This document shows, in pieces, positions 52,696-54,953 of a DNA stretch of 54,953 nucleotides. Position 1 is the first letter of the stretch, and each line of letters begins with the position of its first letter. The stretch is from positions 1 to 54,953 of the forward strand of contig JAJFIU010000011.1 of the NCBI GenBank assembly GCA_021774695.1, read 5' to 3'. This stretch comes from Alphaproteobacteria bacterium. GTDB lineage: Bacteria; Pseudomonadota; Alphaproteobacteria; Sphingomonadales; Kordiimonadaceae. Both the position numbers and the translations under genes were made by a program. The notes beneath the pieces are model-generated. The model was not told where the DNA came from, did not search any database, and saw only the letters and a program-made list of their open reading frames with translations.

Positions 52696-53988
52696 ATGGA
52701 AGCAGATCTTCTAGAACAATTAACCGGGTATTTGCTGCAAAGCTGGGCCTGGGTGCAAACCAATTTCCTTGAGCCCGAGCGGCTGATCGAACTTGCTGTC
52801 ATCGGCATTGCAATCCTGTCATCAAATTTTACCTGTAAGTGGATCCACCACGGCATACTGCTTGTTGCAGGGGACCACCCGCTTGTGCAGAAGGCCGACC
52901 GGCGGTTTTTGCACCCGGTATTAACCGCGCTCATTTCAATTCTTTTGATTGTCACCGCCCGGCTGTTGCTCGAGCCTTTTATGGCGACCTATCTGTTGAA
53001 TGTGGCTGCCAGCCTGCTGACAGCGTGGCTGGTGATCAGGCTGGCTGTTGGTCTGTTGGCCAACCGCGAGCTGGCACGCATGATCGCTGGCGGTGCCTGG
53101 ACACTGGCAGCGCTTAACATAATGGGCTTGCTTGACCCGATCACCACGGTTTTGGACGAAGCCCAATTGCCGCTGGGCGATGTGCATATAAGTGTTCTAG
53201 ATATTTTTACCGGCATTATCAGTTTCGGCTTTTTGATGTGGATGGCCTTTGCGTTGTCTGGCTTGCTGGAACGGCGGCTGGTGAAAGCGGAAGGTGTTCC
53301 CCCCAGCATCCGTGCGCTGATGAGCAAGTTCGGTAAAATTCTGCTGGTTTCCATTGCGTTTCTGATTTCGCTAAATGCCACCGGCATCGACTTGACAGCA
53401 CTTGCGGTATTTGGTGGTGCGCTGGGTGTTGGTATCGGTTTTGGCCTACAGAAAGTGGTCGGTAACTTCATCTCCGGCATTATTCTACTGGTGGACCGTT
53501 CGATCAAACCCGGCGATGTTATTGAAACCGGCGGCACCTACGGCACCATCAACCGTCTTGCAGCCCGTTATACCTCGGTTATCACCCGCGACGGCACTGA
53601 GTTTCTTATTCCCAACGAAGATATGATTACCCAGCCGGTGACCAACTGGTCGCATACCCACAGGCTGGTGCGACGCAGAATTCCGGTTCAGGTGTCCTAC
53701 CAAAGTGATGTGAAGCACGCGATGGAAATTATGGTCGAAGCGGCGCTCGATCAGTCTCGCGTCCTTAAGGTGCCGGAACCAAGAACCCTGATGAAAGGGT
53801 TCGGCGAAAGCGGCGTTGATTTGGAGCTGAGGCTGTGGATCGAAGACCCGCAGCACGGCGTTTCTAACATTGCCAGCGATGTTATGATCTCAATTTGGGA
53901 CAAGTTTCACGAGGAGGGTATTGAGTTCCCTTACCCAACCCGTGTTGTCCAGGTCAAAAACGGTGATCTCAAACCGACAAAAGAATGA
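52696..53988 (+). CDS. MscS-family mechanosensitive channel
   Basis: A 430-residue protein with about five N-terminal membrane helices, then the pore helix and beta domain of MscS: FGGALGVGIGFGLQKVVGNF, DRSIKPGDVIETGGTYGTIN, TRDGTEFLIPNEDMI and NWSHTHRLVRRRI. The C-terminal alpha/beta cage region ends FPYPTRVVQVKNGD. It is larger than E. coli MscS (286 residues), like the YbdG/YnaI class. It probably gates on membrane tension. It follows tadA closely and may share its transcript. Confidence 0.93.
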   Translation: MEADLLEQLTGYLLQSWAWVQTNFLEPERLIELAVIGIAILSSNFTCKWIHHGILLVAGDHPLVQKADRRFLHPVLTALISILLIVTARLLLEPFMATYLLNVAASLLTAWLVIRLAVGLLANRELARMIAGGAWTLAALNIMGLLDPITTVLDEAQLPLGDVHISVLDIFTGIISFGFLMWMAFALSGLLERRLVKAEGVPPSIRALMSKFGKILLVSIAFLISLNATGIDLTALAVFGGALGVGIGFGLQKVVGNFISGIILLVDRSIKPGDVIETGGTYGTINRLAARYTSVITRDGTEFLIPNEDMITQPVTNWSHTHRLVRRRIPVQVSYQSDVKHAMEIMVEAALDQSRVLKVPEPRTLMKGFGESGVDLELRLWIEDPQHGVSNIASDVMISIWDKFHEEGIEFPYPTRVVQVKNGDLKPTKE

Positions 53989-54027
53989 GTAAGGAGTATC
54001 CAACCTAGACTTTTAGGGGAGAAGAAA

Positions 54028-54435
54028 ATGTCTATTGGAAAGTTTGTTCTGAATGTTGTTGTAGCGTTTGTGGCCTACGGAGCCTTGTACACAGTGGGGG
54101 CGATAATTTTTGCGGACCAGTATAGCGCCCAAGTGGCTGTCACTAACCCGGAAAGTATGGGTGTGCTGGCCTACCACCTTGTGCAAACTATCGTGGTGGT
54201 TTGGTTATTTAACAAAGCAGTTGGTTCAGGCGACCTGAAAGCCGGTGCCATGTTCGGCGCGATGGTTGGTCTGTACCTGCTGGCGTCTGACGCTATCTGG
54301 TACGCTAGTCTGATCGACTTTCCGCAAGACGCTCGCATGGTTCAGGGCGTGATGCATTTGGTCGTTGGTGGGCTTGTCGGGGCTCTGCTTGCCTTCATGC
54401 AAGGTAATGGCTGGGGTTCAGCTTCCGAGGCTTAG
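54028..54435 (+). CDS. Small integral membrane protein, unknown
   Basis: A 135-residue protein with four predicted helices (FVLNVVVAFVAYGALYTVGA; AYHLVQTIVVVWLF; AMFGAMVGLYLLASDAIWY; MHLVVGGLVGALLAF). I cannot name a family. AGGGGAGA is a very strong ribosome site before the ATG. It lies after mscS in the same direction and ends six bases from the convergent aminotransferase. Confidence 0.75.
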   Translation: MSIGKFVLNVVVAFVAYGALYTVGAIIFADQYSAQVAVTNPESMGVLAYHLVQTIVVVWLFNKAVGSGDLKAGAMFGAMVGLYLLASDAIWYASLIDFPQDARMVQGVMHLVVGGLVGALLAFMQGNGWGSASEA

Positions 54436-54441
54436 GCGAAG

Positions 54442-54953
54442 TTATTTGTCAGTATAGTCGAAATAGGCGTCGATTAGACGTTTGGCGACGGGCCCCACGG
54501 TTCCGTTGCCTATTTTTTTACCGTCCAGTTTTGTGATCGGAGTTGCACAGCTGGTGGCACTGGTAACGAACATTTCGCGTGCTTTTTTTGCGTCTTTGAC
54601 TCTGATTTTAGCGTCTTTGACTCTGATTTTCAGCTTTTCCGCAATGATTTTGATGCGCGCACGGGTGATTCCGGCCAGAATGTTGTCAGTTATCGGGCGT
54701 GTGACGATGTCGCCGCCCTCGGTCATCACCCAGACATTTGTACTGCTGCCCTCGGTGATATAGTCGTCTTCGTCGACCAGAATAGCTTCAAATGCACCGG
54801 TTTCGCGCGCGGCTTGTTTGGCCAGAATGTTGGGCAGCAGCCCGGTGCTTTTTATGTCACAGCGCCCCCAGCGATTGTCGGGCTGGGTTAAGCCCGCAAC
54901 CCCCGCCAAGGCTCGGGCTCTAACAGCATTGAAGTCAAGCCGCTTGCAGGTAA
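54442..54953 (-). CDS. dat: D-amino-acid aminotransferase, C-terminal part
   Basis: The C-terminal 169 residues of a fold-type IV PLP enzyme; the 5' part lies beyond the right edge. DNRWGRCDIKSTGLLPN is the D-amino-acid-transaminase signature, with EGSSTNVWVM, the PLP-phosphate loop, after it. It makes D-alanine or D-glutamate from 2-oxo acids, feeding peptidoglycan. A nearly perfect 21-bp duplication adds a second IRVKDAK in the helix after EKLK (54590-54631); relatives have one. The branched-chain enzyme at the left end of the window is a relative but not the same gene. Confidence 0.9.
   Translation of the reverse strand, partial: TCKRLDFNAVRARALAGVAGLTQPDNRWGRCDIKSTGLLPNILAKQAARETGAFEAILVDEDDYITEGSSTNVWVMTEGGDIVTRPITDNILAGITRARIKIIAEKLKIRVKDAKIRVKDAKKAREMFVTSATSCATPITKLDGKKIGNGTVGPVAKRLIDAYFDYTDK
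54590..54631 (-). repeat. 21-bp tandem duplication inside the D-aminotransferase gene
   Basis: GCGTCTTTGACTCTGATTTTA (54590-54610) is repeated directly at 54611-54631 with 20 of 21 bases identical. It is in frame and duplicates seven residues (IRVKDAK). The high identity points to a recent event. Confidence 0.92.

Noticed and set aside
1..54953. Mobile element, defence island, tRNA or rRNA
   Set aside because: No transposase, integrase, terminal repeats, toxin-antitoxin pair, cas gene, or tRNA-like cloverleaf was seen; the gene set is ordinary chromosome.

Overview
The window looks like a chromosomal segment of a motile alphaproteobacterium with a base composition near 50% G+C. The clues are a DUF3035-type lipoprotein beside lspA and ileS, two perfect CtrA-like boxes (TTAA-N7-TTAA), a MutL with the endonuclease motif, a CheY/CheZ pair beside a TipF-like degenerate EAL protein, and alphaproteobacterial-style small regulators. 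A Kordiimonas/Emcibacter-like lineage is a guess from gene content, not a measurement. I see no rRNA, tRNA, CRISPR array, insertion sequence or prophage. Almost all the sequence is core or lineage-core chromosome.

Layout. 1-3.5 kb: 5' end of a branched-chain aminotransferase, a cupin, and an FtsX/MacB-type permease without its ATPase (all minus). 3.8-9.3 kb (plus): MurQ, an FAD-linked 2-hydroxyacid dehydrogenase, an exported M1 metallopeptidase and a DUF6702 protein. 9.3-11.3 kb: mutL (minus). 11.4-12.3 kb: an ArsR/SRPBCC pair driven by a promoter that predicts a leaderless mRNA. 12.4-20.6 kb (minus): DUF3035 lipoprotein, lspA, ileS, a pseudo-receiver, an NTF2-like protein, TerC, a solute-binding protein and ribF. 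20.9-25 kb: cheY-cheZ, then a HAD hydrolase and a TipF-like EAL protein in the opposite direction. 25-29 kb: small envelope and unknown proteins, including one with a histone-H1-like AAKKP tail and one with a CtrA-like box. 29-36.6 kb: acyl-CoA dehydrogenase, MATE pump, two MAPEG proteins, an SRPBCC membrane protein, a DUF457 hydrolase and a PabB-PabC fusion.

37.5-43.2 kb is a complete TonB2-type energy-transducing operon: DUF3450, a large TtpC-like ExbB, a small ExbB, two ExbD, TonB and a TPR protein, in the order known from the Vibrio TonB2 locus but with an extra ExbD. A satellite tonB-exbD pair without its own ExbB follows at 43.8-44.8 kb, behind a duplicated operator-like element. 44.8-55 kb: serine hydrolase, succinate-semialdehyde dehydrogenase, patatin, rsmD, an RluB-type pseudouridine synthase, tadA, an MscS channel, a small membrane protein, and the N-truncated (by the window edge) D-amino-acid aminotransferase.

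A striking recurring trait is short, nearly perfect tandem duplications of 12-21 bp. They occur at more than ten separate loci, both in gaps beside start or stop codons and in linkers or tails of proteins, where they keep the reading frame. They suggest that replication slippage is an active source of variation in this genome.
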